A stretch of DNA of 64,000 nucleotides from Caenorhabditis remanei (lineage: Eukaryota; Nematoda; Chromadorea; Rhabditida; Rhabditidae), in NCBI RefSeq assembly GCF_010183535.1, contig NC_071333.1:15994587-16058586 (forward strand). Direction: 5' to 3'. The translations under genes and the position numbers were made by a program. Shown piece by piece: positions 10,904 through 22,313 of the stretch (its first letter is position 1; each line of letters starts with the position of its first letter). The notes under the pieces are model-generated. The model did no database searches and was not told the origin of the DNA. It saw only the letters and a list, made by a program, of their open reading frames with translations.

Positions 10904-11331
10904 TTTGTTCTATCGTTAATACTGTTCATCAAGTTACCCAGTAAATCTTCTTTTCCAATCTTCTCTTCTATTTTATTCAACTAACGTATTACAAAAATTC
11001 AAATCTTCTAGTAAGTTTATTTAAAAATGAAGGCCAAAAGGGTAATATCCCGCCAAAATGTTGTTTATTGGAGGACGAGAAAGTGACCTTTAGTATTTGA
11101 AAACATCAAGAGTGACAAGAAACAATATCGCGCTTCTCTTCTCTTTGAACTTAAAACATGACGATGGTTTGAAAACAATTCTCTCAGCTACACACCCTTT
11201 GGCAATATGAGACGAACATATAATTTATGAGAAAATGATGGAGTGAGTTAATAAAGTTTATTTTTGAATGAGAAGAAACAAGTATAACGATGGAAATATA
11301 CAAATGCTAATATTTCCTAAACAGAATGTTT

Positions 11332-12409
11332 CTACTCCTCATTCTTTTCCTTGTCATCAGTAGTATCCTCCTGTACAATGACATTATCTTCCTGACTATC
11401 AATAGTTTGTGTCTGGCGATCGCAAACCTAATATAAACATGGTTATAACAACTTCAAAGCACAAATCAATCACATTTAAATACAGCAGTGATACAATTAG
11501 ATTTACTCAAATACAGTTTAGATGTCCTTTGAAAACTTGAACGTCCCAAAAAACACTTAGACGTCCCTTAAAACACTTAGACGTCCTTTGAAACATTTAA
11601 ACGTCCTTTCGGATCCCAAATATGTTCAAAAATGTTTAAACGTCCAAAAAAACATTAAGACGTCCCAAAAATGTTTAGACGTCCCATTAAATATTAAGAC
11701 GTCCCTCGAAGTCTGAAAATTTGGTTTTAAATAATTAGACGTCTCAAAAAACATTTAGACGTCCCAAAAAACATTTAAACGTCCCAAAAATGTTTAGACG
11801 TCCCTTCAACACTAAGAGCCACTGAAAGTGTTCAAGGGACGTCTAAACATTTTTTGGGACGTTTAAATGTTTTTTGGGACGTCTAAATGTTTTTTGGGAC
11901 GTCTAAATGTTTTTTAGGACGCTTAAATCTTCAGAACTATATTTTGGGATTTCAAGAGACGTCTAAACATTTTATGGGACGTCTAAACTTTTGAAAGGAC
12001 GTTTTAAAAAAATTAGAGTTTGAAAAGACGTTCAAGTGTTTCAAGGGACGTCTAAGTGTTTTAAGGGACGTTTGAGTTTTCAAAGGACATCTAAACTGTA
12101 ATAGAGCCATTAGATTAAACAATTAGATTAAAAGACACTTACCTCAATTTCGTTTTCAGAGTCATCATCTTTATTTTCGGAGTCCTCAACTTCATTTTCA
12201 GAGTCTTCTACCGCATCGATTTGTAAGTTTTCGAAATCGTCCTGAATATGCACCAAGCGGTCCAAAGCGGCATTGTACAGTGCGATGGCACGTTCTCTCT
12301 CCAAGATGAGTTCCGCAAGCTCCTCATTCAGACGATCGTTTTCCATTAATGCATCTATTACTCCAACTGTATCAATATCTATCTTCGGAACGTTGCGAAT
12401 TTCTCCCAT
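11332..12409 (-). CDS. Two-exon coiled-coil/acidic-tail protein (120 aa)
   Basis: Exon 1 is 12409-12143 (89 codons from MGEIRNVPKI), exon 2 is 11427-11332 (31 codons plus TAG), phase-0 junction. An acceptor CTTAACAG lies 5 bp before the ATG. Residues about 18-60 form a heptad-like helix (NEELAELILERERAIALYNA). After that come three imperfect repeats of a DSENE/D type and an acidic tail ending EDTTDDKEKNEE. The architecture matches the genes at 13239, 14586, 17862 and 25709. The 715-nt intron is unusually long and contains the GACGTC-repeat inverted element. No enzyme motif is seen; function unknown. Confidence 0.75.
11512..12100. mobile_element. Inverted element built of GACGTC-type minisatellite units, in an intron
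   Basis: The termini TACAGTTTAGATGTCCTTTG and its reverse complement bound 589 bp made of roughly 20-25 bp units such as AAAACATTTAGACGTCCC, in one orientation up to about 11815 and inverted afterwards. The whole can fold into a hairpin of nearly 290 bp. A second, right-truncated copy is at 27875-28344. Both lie in the intron of a two-exon acidic-tail gene or its relic. Confidence 0.8.
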
Positions 12410-12836
12410 TAACGCTGTTAAGAAAATAATTAGATTCTTTTAAACTCGCATTAGATAAGAAAATGAAGACGACACGGAAAAGAAAAACGGAAAAAAAGTT
12501 GAAAGTGCACAGGGGAGGTGTCGATTGCGCAGAATGGGAAAAAAACATTTGAAAAAGAGTGACGCAAAGAAATGGCACTATCGATGACAGAGGTGGCCGC
12601 TAGTTCCTTTTGAAATTGAATGTGGTTCGCAATGGTAAAATGGAAAATATCACTGTACTCTCTTAATGAGCTATGTGAAATGTGATATATATGCAAATAG
12701 TTAATTTGACTGTAATGTATTTATTATTAATTTCATTTTTATTCGTTGAGGAATTTGATTAGAAAATAGAATTTTGTAAAAGACCAAAAGTTATTGAATG
12801 GTAAGAAAAACGAAAAAACGTTAATTGATAAAATAA

Positions 12837-13239
12837 TCAACCCTGGTTTGATGGCTCCTCTCCCACCAACTCTTCATTATTTCCCTCTCTTCCTGCGTTG
12901 TCTTGGTCGTTGTTGTTGTTGAGATTCTAAAAAAAAGCGTCCTTCACAATTGAGCTTTTTCACTGAAAAAAAGCAACTTACATCTTGGATATTGAGATTT
13001 TGAAGAACATTGGCAAGATAGTCTTCCAAATCTTGTTTCACTCCATTCACTTCTTCAAGGAACTCTTGGAAGTCTAGTACGAGTCTATCCAATTCTTCTG
13101 AGCGGGCACCAGCTTCCAGATTGTCACTCACATAACGAAGATCTTCAACTGTCTCGGTGATAACTCGGTTGCTCTCCAAAATTGCTTGTCGGAGAGTTGC
13201 AATTCCTTCGTCTTGGGTTGGATTAATTTGATCAGCCAT
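12837..13239 (-). CDS. Two-exon coiled-coil/acidic-tail protein (115 aa)
   Basis: Exon 1 is 13239-12982 (86 codons from MADQINPTQDEG), exon 2 is 12926-12837 (29 codons plus TGA), phase 0. The 55-nt intron uses GTAAGT and TTTTTTTTAG. Exon 1 is an acidic helix-rich segment (ILESNRVITETVEDLRYVSD, then LDFQEFLEEVNGVKQDLEDY). Exon 2 starts NLNNNNDQDNAGREG and is Asn/Glu-rich. Reading through the intron would give an alternative Gln/Arg-rich tail, but the splice sites are strong. A trans-splice-like acceptor TTCAAGTTCAG ends 2 bp before the ATG. No known domain. Confidence 0.75.
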
Positions 13240-14180
13240 TTCTGAACTTGAAAATGAAATATTTTTGAAAGAATATAGAGTACATTATCATTCAAAGCAA
13301 GACAAGAAAACTGTTTGAAGAAATATAAAAGGAAGAGGTAAAACAAAAAACAATAAGGAAATTCACGAGGGATTTGTTCTAATGTTTATGAAAAGAAAAA
13401 AAAGTGGAGAGTGCAACTATTACATGAGTAGTTGGGATAATCGACAGCTGGGTGACCCCGGTGTATCGTTTTTATCTGGGTAAAGATTTCATAAAGATGA
13501 TACATATGTTGTATTGAGAAAGTTGGATACAAGTATACTTCTTTTTTAGTCGCAAGCATAAAAAGTGATCAGAAAGTTAAAAATGATAGCTGCTTTCAAA
13601 ACTTTCTCATATTTTTTGTGACATCGTGCACTCTTTTATAACTTTTCTTTGCTCAAAGAAGGTTTTTCAAAAAAAAGAAACGGAGATGTTGAAGGAAAGA
13701 TGAAAGATTATCAGAATACCTGAAAAACCAAAACTAGAAACCACAGGGTTTAAAACAAATCTCTCGAAGCGGAAATAGAGCACCACAAGTACGTTTATTC
13801 TCACGATAAAAACAAAAATTGGCATCTGCAGGACATTTCGGCATGTCTTTTTCGAGTGTTTTCGATAATACAAGAATATGAACAGCTTGTTACAAAAAGT
13901 GACGTAACATTTTTCAAACTTTGACTTTACCAAATCTATCTTCACACTATCTGTCCAGAAAACGTCTTTAATCTTCGAAAGACGTGCAAATGATTGAAAC
14001 AGAATGCAGAACACTTTAATACTATAGATTTATTCAAGCGGAGGTCATTTTGAATATAATAATTATATTCTTACATGAGATAAAAACTAATTAAAAGCTT
14101 GATGAGAAAAAGAAAACAATCCCAAAATGAAAAAAAAACAAACACCGGCAAGAATTGAAAAAGCTCTTAACAGTGAGATC
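13240..14180. other. Intergenic, no supported gene
   Basis: This is the upstream region of the gene at 13239 and the 3' flank of the gene at 14586. A minus-strand frame at 13667-14014 is Phe/Leu-rich and lacks splice or start context, so I do not call it. Confidence 0.5.
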
Positions 14181-14586
14181 TTAATTGTTGTCCGGTACAC
14201 GGCCACGTCCATCTCCATCGTGATCATTTTCTTCAAAATCTCTTGGCTCCTCCTCCTCCTCCCTGTCCTCAACAGCTTGATGATCATTGTTGTTTGCGGT
14301 TTCGTTCAAATTCTGAAACAAATAACAATAGTCACTAAATTCCAAAAACACTTTCCAATGAGTCACCAAAGAATGAAAAATGTATTACCTCTCCGCGGTT
14401 CTCATCCCGAGCTTGCTCAGCAGCTTCTCGCCGGTTTTGGAATACAATGTTGAGCACAAAATTAGCATTGATATCCGCGGCCACGTTTCTCTCCGGCTCC
14501 ACATCAAACCAAACACGATTGTTTGGCATATCGTTACCCGCCACTCTCTCGACACATTCTTCGTTATGTGGCAGGTCTTCCTTCAT
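14181..14586 (-). CDS. Two-exon acidic-tail protein (109 aa)
   Basis: Exon 1 is 14586-14389 (66 codons from MKEDLPHNEECVERV), exon 2 is 14312-14181 (43 codons plus TAA), phase 0, with a 76-nt intron. A TTTTCAG acceptor lies 4 bp before the ATG. Exon 1 ends in a charged helix (FQNRREAAEQARDENRGE). Exon 2 starts NLNETANNNDHQAVEDREEE and continues to a Gly/Asp/Arg-rich end. The shared NLN start of exon 2 with the gene at 13239 supports common ancestry. Function unknown. Confidence 0.72.
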
Positions 14587-15906
14587 ACTACCTGAAAAGA
14601 GAGAAAGTGAAAGTGGTATAAGATCATTTTGAGAGATTAAGGTTGACAGATAGATAATAAGAGAAATAGAAAACCGTGGAGGGGAGAAAACTCTATATAA
14701 GACGGGACGGCCAACAAAATTATGATTGTAATGATGATCAGTTTAACCGAAAGTTGCCATTTAATGTTGCCGTGTTGCGGCGAAATACTCTCACCGTCAC
14801 AATCTATAATTTGCAAAACCAAAACGTATTTCGATCAAGATAAAACTGATCACGTTCGACCATTTTCAAGAAATATAGTGGGAGAGAGAAGGAGAACATT
14901 GTTTCGAATTGTGAAGGCAGGACCCGTGCGCCACACAAACCGTTACTCTCTCCACGCCAACACTATCTTCTTCGGTGGGGGCGCTAGAGATAGAGAGAAC
15001 AGCTCAGAATGACAGCGTTGGATGTGTTTGCTGACAAAAATGAACGGTTTTTGCATGCAAATGAGGTTGGTTGTCGACATCTTGCAAAATCTCTACAATT
15101 GTTTTTTTCTGTATTTGTTGCTCAGCTGATAACGGTGCCCTTTTCATCCTACATTCTTATTTCGAGTATCATATCCCATTTTTGTAGTGTCAGTTAACGA
15201 TATATCCAATTTTCAGTTTCCAAATCTTTTTTCGAACACAAAAAATAAAGTATCTCAGAGACTACATAAGAGAAACTCCCTTTATTGGGATTTTTTCCAA
15301 GCCATTATTGATTTTACCCGTCTCCGGGACGAGCAAATTTAACATTTTCTTTTTATCACTACAATTTCATAAACAAATCTTCTCAATTTGAAATAGAAGA
15401 CGGATATCTGAGGAGAATACTCTGAAAGCGAAGATTAAAATACAAAAAAAGAATTGTAAGACAAATGTGATGTGAGATAAACAATCTACACTAATGAATA
15501 TGCATATCACAAGATAATATAACGTGGATTTTTCTTCTGGGACCTAATTTCACTTACATGCGTGTATTTTGTTTTCACCATGATCAGAAATCAGAAAAGA
15601 AGAAAAGAGTGTTTGAAAAATGTTTAAAAATTACAGTTGTCAGTTCTCTCGGTGATATTCCAAACACCTTTAAAAGAATTCACGAAACTTACTAGTCAGC
15701 CAATCCTCGATATATCCTAACATTGGTTTCAAATTTTCCAGTAGAGGTGATAGCCATTGTAAGTGTTATTGGTTCCAAATACCATACGATAGGAAGTGGA
15801 TATGTGAGGATTTATTAAAAAGATAGATGATTGGATAATCAATTTATTAATAGGTAGAGAAACAGATATTCACAAACAAAGAACAGAACTTCAACATTTC
15901 AAAATA
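14587..15906. other. Intergenic, no supported gene
   Basis: Plus-strand frames near 14722-15197 lack splice context and are not called. 15850-15906 is the start of the block duplicated at about 22240 (shared phrase AAAAAGATAGATGATTG or close). Confidence 0.5.
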
Positions 15907-16741
15907 TTAAAGTGTTTTCTGATATTCCAAAATACTTTTTGTCAATAATTCGTTGATTTGTTCGAGAATTTCCGGATTCCCATCCATTAGATTTGGAGTC
16001 TCTTGCAAAGGAGTGTTGCTCTGAAATTTTGTTAATTTAGAATCGTTAGTTTGGTAATTATGAAAACTAACTGTTGTCGGCAAATCACTTGATGAAAAAG
16101 AGAAAGGCGTGGCTGGTGGAACTTGGAAAGTACTCTGAAAAATATGAATATAACTTTGTATCCAAACTTAAATGTTCTTACCAAAATGTTGGCTGCCAGT
16201 CCATTATTAGCGAAATTTTGCATAATTTGGTTGTAATGCAGAAAATTGGAAATAAACCCGTTAGGTGGTATTGTTGCAAGAGGCGTTGTAGGTGGTACAG
16301 TTCCAAAGGGCGGTGTAGGTGGTTCTGTAGCAATGGGCGGTGCTGAGAGTACTCTACCAAAGGGCGTTGCAGTTGGTACTGTTCCAGATGGCGATGTTGA
16401 GGGTACTGTACCAAAGAGCGTTGCAGAAGACTGACCAACATCGTGAATTCGTCCACTCTCTGCTTCCGCGCTTTGGCCTTTTGAGTTTTTCTTCTGGAAA
16501 TGAAAATGAAGAAATGAAAAAGGTATATTCTGAAACTCACCAAATAAGGATGTGTTACTAGGTGTGGTGTCCTCGAATGATCCTTCATGACTTTTTCCGA
16601 CATATGTAAGGCGTTATTCTGTGTTTCGCTCTTGTTTGGTATTGTTATTGACCAATCATCCTGAAAAAATAGTTTTGGGATCACAATCATATATTCCAAT
16701 GAGGGAATTACAATCTTGGATGTGTGGAATGGAAGAACCAT
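15907..16741 (-). CDS. Proline-rich repeat protein, short paralogue (212 aa)
   Basis: Exons: 16741-16712, 16660-16541, 16493-16182, 16134-16072, 16020-15907; all phase 0. An acceptor ATTTTCAG precedes MVLPFHTSKI. Exon 3 encodes degenerate repeats of the type FGTVPSTSPSGTVPTATPFG; exon 4 is VPPATPFSFSSSDLPTT; the last exon ends in a helix (ILEQINELLTKSILEYQKTL). It is a shortened paralogue of the gene at 24617, lacking that gene's N-terminal helical domain and triplicated exons. The first intron (51 nt) is itself open and in frame, so it could be retained. No known domain. Confidence 0.7.
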
Positions 16742-17509
16742 TTTCCAAATGCTTGTTTTTCTCTGAAAATCCGGATGAAATTAACTAAATACTTGAATGG
16801 AAAAAATGAAGAATCAAAAACGGATGTTATACGGATAAGAGAAGGTGTAGTAACACTTTTTTCTAAGAAAAAGGAGAGAAAACTGAAAAATCAGAAAAGA
16901 CAAGTACTGACGAGGACAAAAGAGAAATGAGATTTAATCTGGTGACAATCTGATAAAAATCGAATAAAATTGTAGTGGCAAAATTATTCCATTTTGGAGA
17001 ATTTTGAGTTAGGTCACATGTTTTGTTATCGAAAAATTGAAAATTCGTGTCTAACTCACATCAAGCTCTTCAAAGTTTATTATGGTCTAGTTTAACTAAT
17101 TCGTCAGACTCGCCATGAAACTCAGCCACCCTAAAGAGCAAAGATTTTGAGTTCAATGACGGAGGGATCTGTCCACTCGTAAACAAACTCATAGACCATG
17201 AGTTGAAAAAATCAAAAATTACTACGCTGGTGTCTGCTTTATTCAAAATTTGGAAGAAAAATATAGAGGTTGTGTGAGAAAAGTGGGAGGAGCTATAGTT
17301 TCCAAAAACAGCATTCGGATGAAAAATACGCCGGTGTGAGGTTGTCATGAGAGGGAGGGACAGGGTGAGCTGGGGTGATAATTGAAATCAGCTGATAAAG
17401 TGAGATGAAAGGGGGGGGGGAGAAGAGGTAAACAGGCAGAGAGTAGGCGTGATTAGTTAGTCGATATATAACATAGAGTGGAGGAAAGTCTGTAGGGACA
17501 TGGAGTTGG

Positions 17510-17862
17510 TCATTCGTTGTTGTTTCTGTCTGGAGTTTCGTCTGGTTGATCACCTCCTTCGTCCATTGGCTCCTCCGTTTGAACTTCTTCTGCCGCTGGT
17601 TGCTCGAAGTGGTCTTCGTTGTTCTGGAAAAAGAAAACATTGAAGATGCAACTGAACACCAAGATCTTACATCCCGAATAATCATCCGCTCAATCATCTG
17701 ACGTGCCTCCTCTGCTTCCTCACGACGACGACGTAACTCCTCTGCAACTTGCGACAATTCTCGTTGAAGTCGCTCTCTTTGCTCCTCGGCCAACAGCAAC
17801 TGAATCTGAAGTTCAACGTTGGTGTTTGACTTGATATCCTTGGTGAGTGGGTGCTCCATCAT
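17510..17862 (-). CDS. Two-exon coiled-coil/acidic-tail protein (101 aa)
   Basis: Exon 1 is 17862-17671 (64 codons, MMEHPLTKDIKSNTNVELQ), exon 2 is 17623-17510 (37 codons plus TGA), phase 0, with a 47-nt intron. Residues 17-60 form a strong coiled coil (QLLLAEEQRERLQRELSQVA, then EELRRRREEAEEARQMIERM). Exon 2 is acidic (EEPMDEGGDQPDETPD) and ends RNNNE. A TTTTAG acceptor lies 5 bp before the first ATG. It is a near-duplicate of the gene at 25709 and is divergent to the small gene at 18773, with about 910 bp between starts. Function unknown; dimerisation through the coil is an inference. Confidence 0.82.
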
Positions 17863-18487
17863 TTTGCCTAAAACAACAAAAAAGTGAAAATATATCGAAA
17901 TTTGATGATGAGAGTAATTCAGTGAAATGGGAAGGAAAAGGGAAAGAGGGCAGGCGTGATACCTAAAAACAGTGAAGAGAGTGGAGAGAAGTTGGAAGAA
18001 TGGCTGGTCAGTCTGTACTAATGAATGGAGTATGTTGAGATTAGATATGCACATTCACATTATGGAGAGGAGACACAGACTTTTTCATGTGTAGTCTACG
18101 CCTAATGTTGGTAAATTCCGAAATGAAATTGGACTAAAATGGGTGGATCAGATTCCTATTTGAAGTACTAGCTACACACCTGGAATCCAGACCGACCATA
18201 GATGACATAGGAAAGATCGCAACTTGTTTGAAACTCGAGATCATAAAAAGAAATAGAAATGCAGATAATTTCGAAAACTGTACGTTTGTTCGACTTGTAG
18301 CAGGTTAGATTCCTAGAATTTACCAAAAAATATTATTTTTACAACTTGAAATCCCAGTGCCTTACGAACCTGTTGGTCTTATTCAAAATGGGGCCAGATC
18401 ACGATTGTTCTCTCCTTCTTCCTTTTATCCCAATAAATTGTCGATGCTCATGAACTACAACAGAAACGAAATTATCATTTTTCTAGA

Positions 18488-18772
18488 ACATAAACAAAGA
18501 AAAAGGCACCCAACAATCTATGCAGTGAGTCATCGGAAGAAAAAGATCGATGCAGCGTACAAGTCCGCAGGCGTTTGCGTACCAGCAATTCAAACTCCGC
18601 CCCATTTTCTGTTCAGTGCGCCACAGCTTCGGCAGATGGTCTTTCTCCAAACCTGGCACTTTCCTAGAGGCACTTCATCTTTCATTTTCTGTTTCCCTGT
18701 CTTAAAAGTAATCTGTTCGAATAAAATAGCTGGAGTTTACAGATTCAGTTGTGTTCCTCTTTCTCGCAAGAA
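18488..18772 (+). promoter_or_regulatory. Conserved upstream module of the MAEQN genes, copy 1
   Basis: About 280 bp before the ATG recurs before each MAEQN gene. It contains TGAGTCAT (18536-18543, an AP-1/bZIP-type site) followed by CGGAAGAAA, GATCGATGCAGCG, and a GCGTTTGCGTACCAGCAA phrase. It ends with a TTTACAG acceptor about 30 bp before the ATG. It is more conserved among copies than the introns. Confidence 0.6.
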
Positions 18773-19150
18773 ATGGCCGAGCAAAACCTCCCAAACACCA
18801 ACGTCACTGATTTTGAGCGGGTAAGAAACTTAGATATGTCTTTTCATAACAACCAGAGTTTTTCAAGGCTGTTCTTCAACACACCGTCAATACCATCTGA
18901 CACTACCGCATTCTTCTCGTATGTTTAATTCTGCTAAAAGAGTTCACAACGCAAAAACGAGGTTTTACAGGCGGATCGTATCAACGGGCTCGAGGAGTAT
19001 CAGGCGTTGTTGGACTACGTGGAGGACATCGCCATGGCTGTGATCCAAGTTAGAGAGCACCCGGCATCCGAAGCGGCAAGACAACTCGTGGACATCTTCT
19101 TCGATGAGTTGTTCAATATGATGCAAATTTTCATCGAACTTTTTAATTGA
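18773..19150 (+). pseudogene. MAEQN-family gene with an in-frame stop in the middle exon
   Basis: Exons: 18773-18820 (MAEQNLPNTNVTDFER), 18868-18918, 18971-19150 (59 codons plus TGA). Exon 2 carries TGA at 18898-18900 where the paralogues at 26732 and 37249 have CAA and CGG. Splice sites and exons 1 and 3 are intact, and exon 2 is 51 nt, so skipping it would give a 75-residue in-frame product (16 + 59 codons). Exon 3 reads ADRINGLEEYQALLDYVEDI and onwards. It is either a recent pseudogene or an exon-skipped allele. Confidence 0.75.
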
Positions 19151-20309
19151 ATTCTGTCTCTGCTTTTTTTATCACTTCTTGTAAGTACCAATAAACTGTA
19201 ATCATTCAAAAATCTGTGCTATCTCGATGTTAATGTCAATGATTCATGAATAGAGAGTCACGGCTATCCATTTTTCCATCACGAGTTTGGTGTCCCCCCT
19301 CCTTCATAATTTTTTGTTTTCTTTCCAAAAGTCTACCAAGTCGGCTACTCCTCCACTACAATCCAAACATACACACGCCGAAGGGGTGATAGGAAAATAT
19401 CTCTCTAACTCCTAATGCATCTGCGAGCGCCGGTCGTCTTCTCTAAAGAGATTCGGGAATAGCTGCCTGCACTCGGGGACGACGACAAAACAAGATGGTG
19501 GGGAAACACGTGTTAACTGTATGTTGGGAACTCTCTGCTTGTGGCCGAGAATGTGATTGTCTCTATATATTATTGCGGCCTTGAAATCTAAATTTTTATA
19601 AAATTTTTGTTCATTGTAAGTAAATCTACAAATATAAATCATATATTAGTAGAGATGTGATCACAGGAAGACTCGACGAAGGAAGTTTTCGTGTTAGGCG
19701 TAGTGAACCATAAGTTGGCGGATTACTGTTATCCATCTCTACTTCATTGACAGATACTTTTTTTCGAACGGAATGTAGCTGGGGTATACATGAGCCACGC
19801 AAAAAAATAATAATTCAAGTTAGTGTTTTCAACCTTCTTTACGTTTGAGCAAGGAGCCATTCTGAAAAGTAACACCGAACTGTATCATCTCGTTTATTCA
19901 TAATTGCAACATGGCAAGGGAGGACACTTCAAAGGGGTCGGGAATTTTTGAAATGACAATTAAAATGGGGAAAATAGATGGCAACGAGGGATGCACGACT
20001 GGGATAGGTGGATGTGGAAAACGGCATTGATAAATAAAAGAAGTTAACTACACTAAAATTATTCTTTCTGGTTGCTAGAATTATTTATATAAATATTTAT
20101 TGACAGAAATAGAATAACGAAAGGATCACGGTAATGTTGGATAAGATAGGGGGAGGAATTGGGACGATTGATAAGTCTGGTGAGGTGAAGACGGGCACGC
20201 TGACGGATAAGATTGTGGGGTGGTTTAGGGCGACGGATGATAAACTTGGGGGTGTGAATAGGAACAAGATTGGAGACAACATCAATAAACTTATCATATA
20301 TTGACGTTG
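19151..20309. other. Duplicated 3' module, then intergenic; relic first exon at about 19876
   Basis: 19200-19640 is a module that follows every MAEQN copy (phrases CTCTCTAACTC and GCCGGTCGTCTTC). Its minus strand shows a recurring peptide-like pattern (QLF..LFREDDRR) that may be an exon relic. At 19876 (minus) an ATG with MAPCSNVKKVENT duplicates the first exon of the gene at 21293, with no downstream exons. A 56-codon plus frame at 20134-20304 is noted but not called. Confidence 0.45.
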
Positions 20310-20585
20310 TTAATTTTTTTTCCCGAGTCGGCTTGCTCTCCTGCTCTCTTTCTCCTCATCGGAAATGTCCATCTCCATTATTTCATCAAGACTACCGGCC
20401 ATATCTGGAACATTTTGAACAAAGTTCTGTCCCTCATCGGGTTTGTTTAAACAGTCTTCAAGATTGTTGTCTACATTCACATTGTTAAACACAGCAACAG
20501 TAGCTTCTTCATCCCTTTTCTTTTTCGCGTCCTGCGTTGTGATTTGATGGAGCGCTCTCTCGAGTGATATTTCGGGATGCGACTT
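20310..20585 (-). CDS. Acidic C-terminal exon, paralogous to the gene at 21293 (partial)
   Basis: After an acceptor TTTTTTAG, an open exon of 91 codons runs KSHPEISLERALHQITTQD to RRASRLGKKN and a TAA. It is acidic in the middle (DEIMEMDISDEEKESR). Its first about 55 bp are nearly identical to exon 2 of the gene at 21293, but the coding frame differs, so the two copies use different frames of the same DNA. No start exon in the right phase was found. A candidate middle exon after TTTCTTTGCAG near 20810 ends quickly. It may be a pseudogene fragment. Confidence 0.4.
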   Translation of the reverse strand, partial: KSHPEISLERALHQITTQDAKKKRDEEATVAVFNNVNVDNNLEDCLNKPDEGQNFVQNVPDMAGSLDEIMEMDISDEEKESRRASRLGKKN

Positions 20586-20878
20586 CTAAAAAACAGGCAA
20601 TTAGTTTACAAAATAACTGACAACACAGAAGTTGGCAGCGAGTGTTGAGACTTTGCTACTGAATAATTATAAAAACGAACCACAAGTTTATTTCTTATGA
20701 CTGTCTGATTTCATTCCATTGTCTAATTCCACCGATTATTCCTGTTGGCTAATGTGGGACGATTGGTTCTTGGAGCAAACATGTGTTCCAAACTTACAGT
20801 CTGCAAAGAAAAAATAAGTATTAAAAAATAATTATTAAAACGAACCACCAATCGGAACGCCGGTTGGCCAATTTCTCT

Positions 20879-21293
20879 TCATTGTCTGATTGGCTTTGAA
20901 GATCCGTTTTTCAATCCTTCTTGGCCATTATGCGATCGGTTCTTGCAGAGAACCCATTTTTCTTCTTTGCTATTTTTGGTTTCTTTTTTCAAGGATTCCT
21001 GGTGTTGTGATTTGATGGAGTGCTCTCTCGAGTGATATTTCGGGATGCGACTTCTGAAAAACAACCGATTAGTGTAAAAAATTACTGTTTCTGACAACAC
21101 AACAGTTGGCAGCTTTGAAATTTCGCTTCTAAATAATTATTAAAACAAACCTGAAGTTGCTCCGCCAGTTTGACCAAATGGTCACGGCTAACTGATCCAA
21201 TTGATTTTGAAGCTTACTTTCTCACCCATCCTTGTTGGCCGATGTCTCCATGGAGGTGTTTTCAACCTTCTTGACATTTGGACAAGGAGCCAT
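20879..21293 (-). CDS. Small basic protein (80 aa), two exons
   Basis: Exon 1 is 21293-21226 (MAPCPNVKKVENTSMETSAN, then KDG), exon 2 is 21053-20879, joined in phase 2 (GG + A), 243 nt in all. Exon 2 reads SRIPKYHSREHSIKSQHQES and ends SSKPIRQ. It is Lys/Ser/Gln-rich with no domain. The 172-nt intron holds decayed copies of neighbouring segments. Exon 2 and exon 1 are each repeated nearby (20585, 19876), which points to local tandem duplication. Confidence 0.45.
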
Positions 21294-22313
21294 TTTGAGA
21301 AGTAGATTCGTCTGAAAAGAGAACGATCGAAGAACGTTGAAAATGTAAAGAAAACTAATGTGAGGAGATTGTGAGCAAGGTTCTAGATCTGGTTCCGTCA
21401 TTAACTACAAACACAGTAGAAAAGACAACTGATTTTCATTAAATATCTACGTTTGTTTTAATAAATTCTCAAAAACCAACTAACTATTGTGTAAGATGAA
21501 AATCAATAAAAATTCGTCTCATAAATGAGTGACCCAGAATATGATATTTTGAAGCTTCATTTTGTGAATACTGGTCAGCTTATTTCGAAACAAAAATCTT
21601 AAGTTCACCGATTAAAATAATGAACATGAGTTTAGTGAAGAAGAGCTTATGGAACTGTATAAAAATATTTCATATTACTAGCCGAACAAATTTCGGAATG
21701 GATGGCAAGTAAGGTTGCGGAACATAAAAAGGAAGAACATATTCTCTTTTTTTTTTTAAATAGAGTACGACGTTGTCTCCACTTATCTCACAATTAGCTT
21801 TTGTCAGTTATCGTCATTCATAATAAACATGCAGACAGCTCAATCAAACTTATAAAAAAGTTGAAACTGTTGAATAATAAAGGAATTTCGAAGAAGAAAC
21901 AGCAGATAAGAAAAAAAACAAAAAACATTCGGGAGAAAAAAAAGAAAAAAGACTAGCAAGAAATACGGACTTCTCTATTGTTGCCGGTCAATTATCGATC
22001 GCGCAGCAAACGGTTTAGGGGCAGAGCGCACTTGCGCAACGCGTGGGCGAGAGCGCCGCGCGCAGGAGACGCAGAGATACGAGAGAATTTTTTACAACTT
22101 AAAACTCAGTTTTTCTCCAATTACAGCCCAGAAAAATAATTATTTTGATAGTGTTGCAAGCCGTTTTGTTGGCAAAATCGTGAACTTTAGTGGTATGAGA
22201 AATTTTATTAAAAAGATAGATAATTGTATAACTAATTCAACAGGTACCAAAAACAGATATTTACAAACAAAGAACATTACTTCAACAATTCAAAAGTATT
22301 AAAAGTGTTTCTG
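21294..22313. other. Intergenic, no supported gene
   Basis: No frame with splice context. 21990-22085 is locally GC-rich with CGCGCAGC-type phrases. From about 22200 onward the sequence matches the 3' flank of the 15907 gene (start of the duplicated block). Confidence 0.5.

Noticed and set aside
13667..14014. Minus-strand 115-codon Phe/Val-rich frame
   Set aside because: Apparent membrane protein caused by AT-rich DNA; no acceptor before the ATG and no neighbouring exons.
18357..18824. Plus-strand open frame of 155 codons before the MAEQN gene
   Set aside because: It covers the conserved non-coding upstream module, including its splice acceptor, and overlaps exon 1 of the MAEQN gene in another frame. 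Similar frames in other copies are not kept open.
20134..20304. Plus-strand 56-codon frame rich in DK/GG codons (MLDKIGGGIGTIDKSGEV)
   Set aside because: It looks protein-like but has no splice acceptor or promoter signal, lies in the 3' flank of a minus-strand exon, and owes its openness to strong purine skew.
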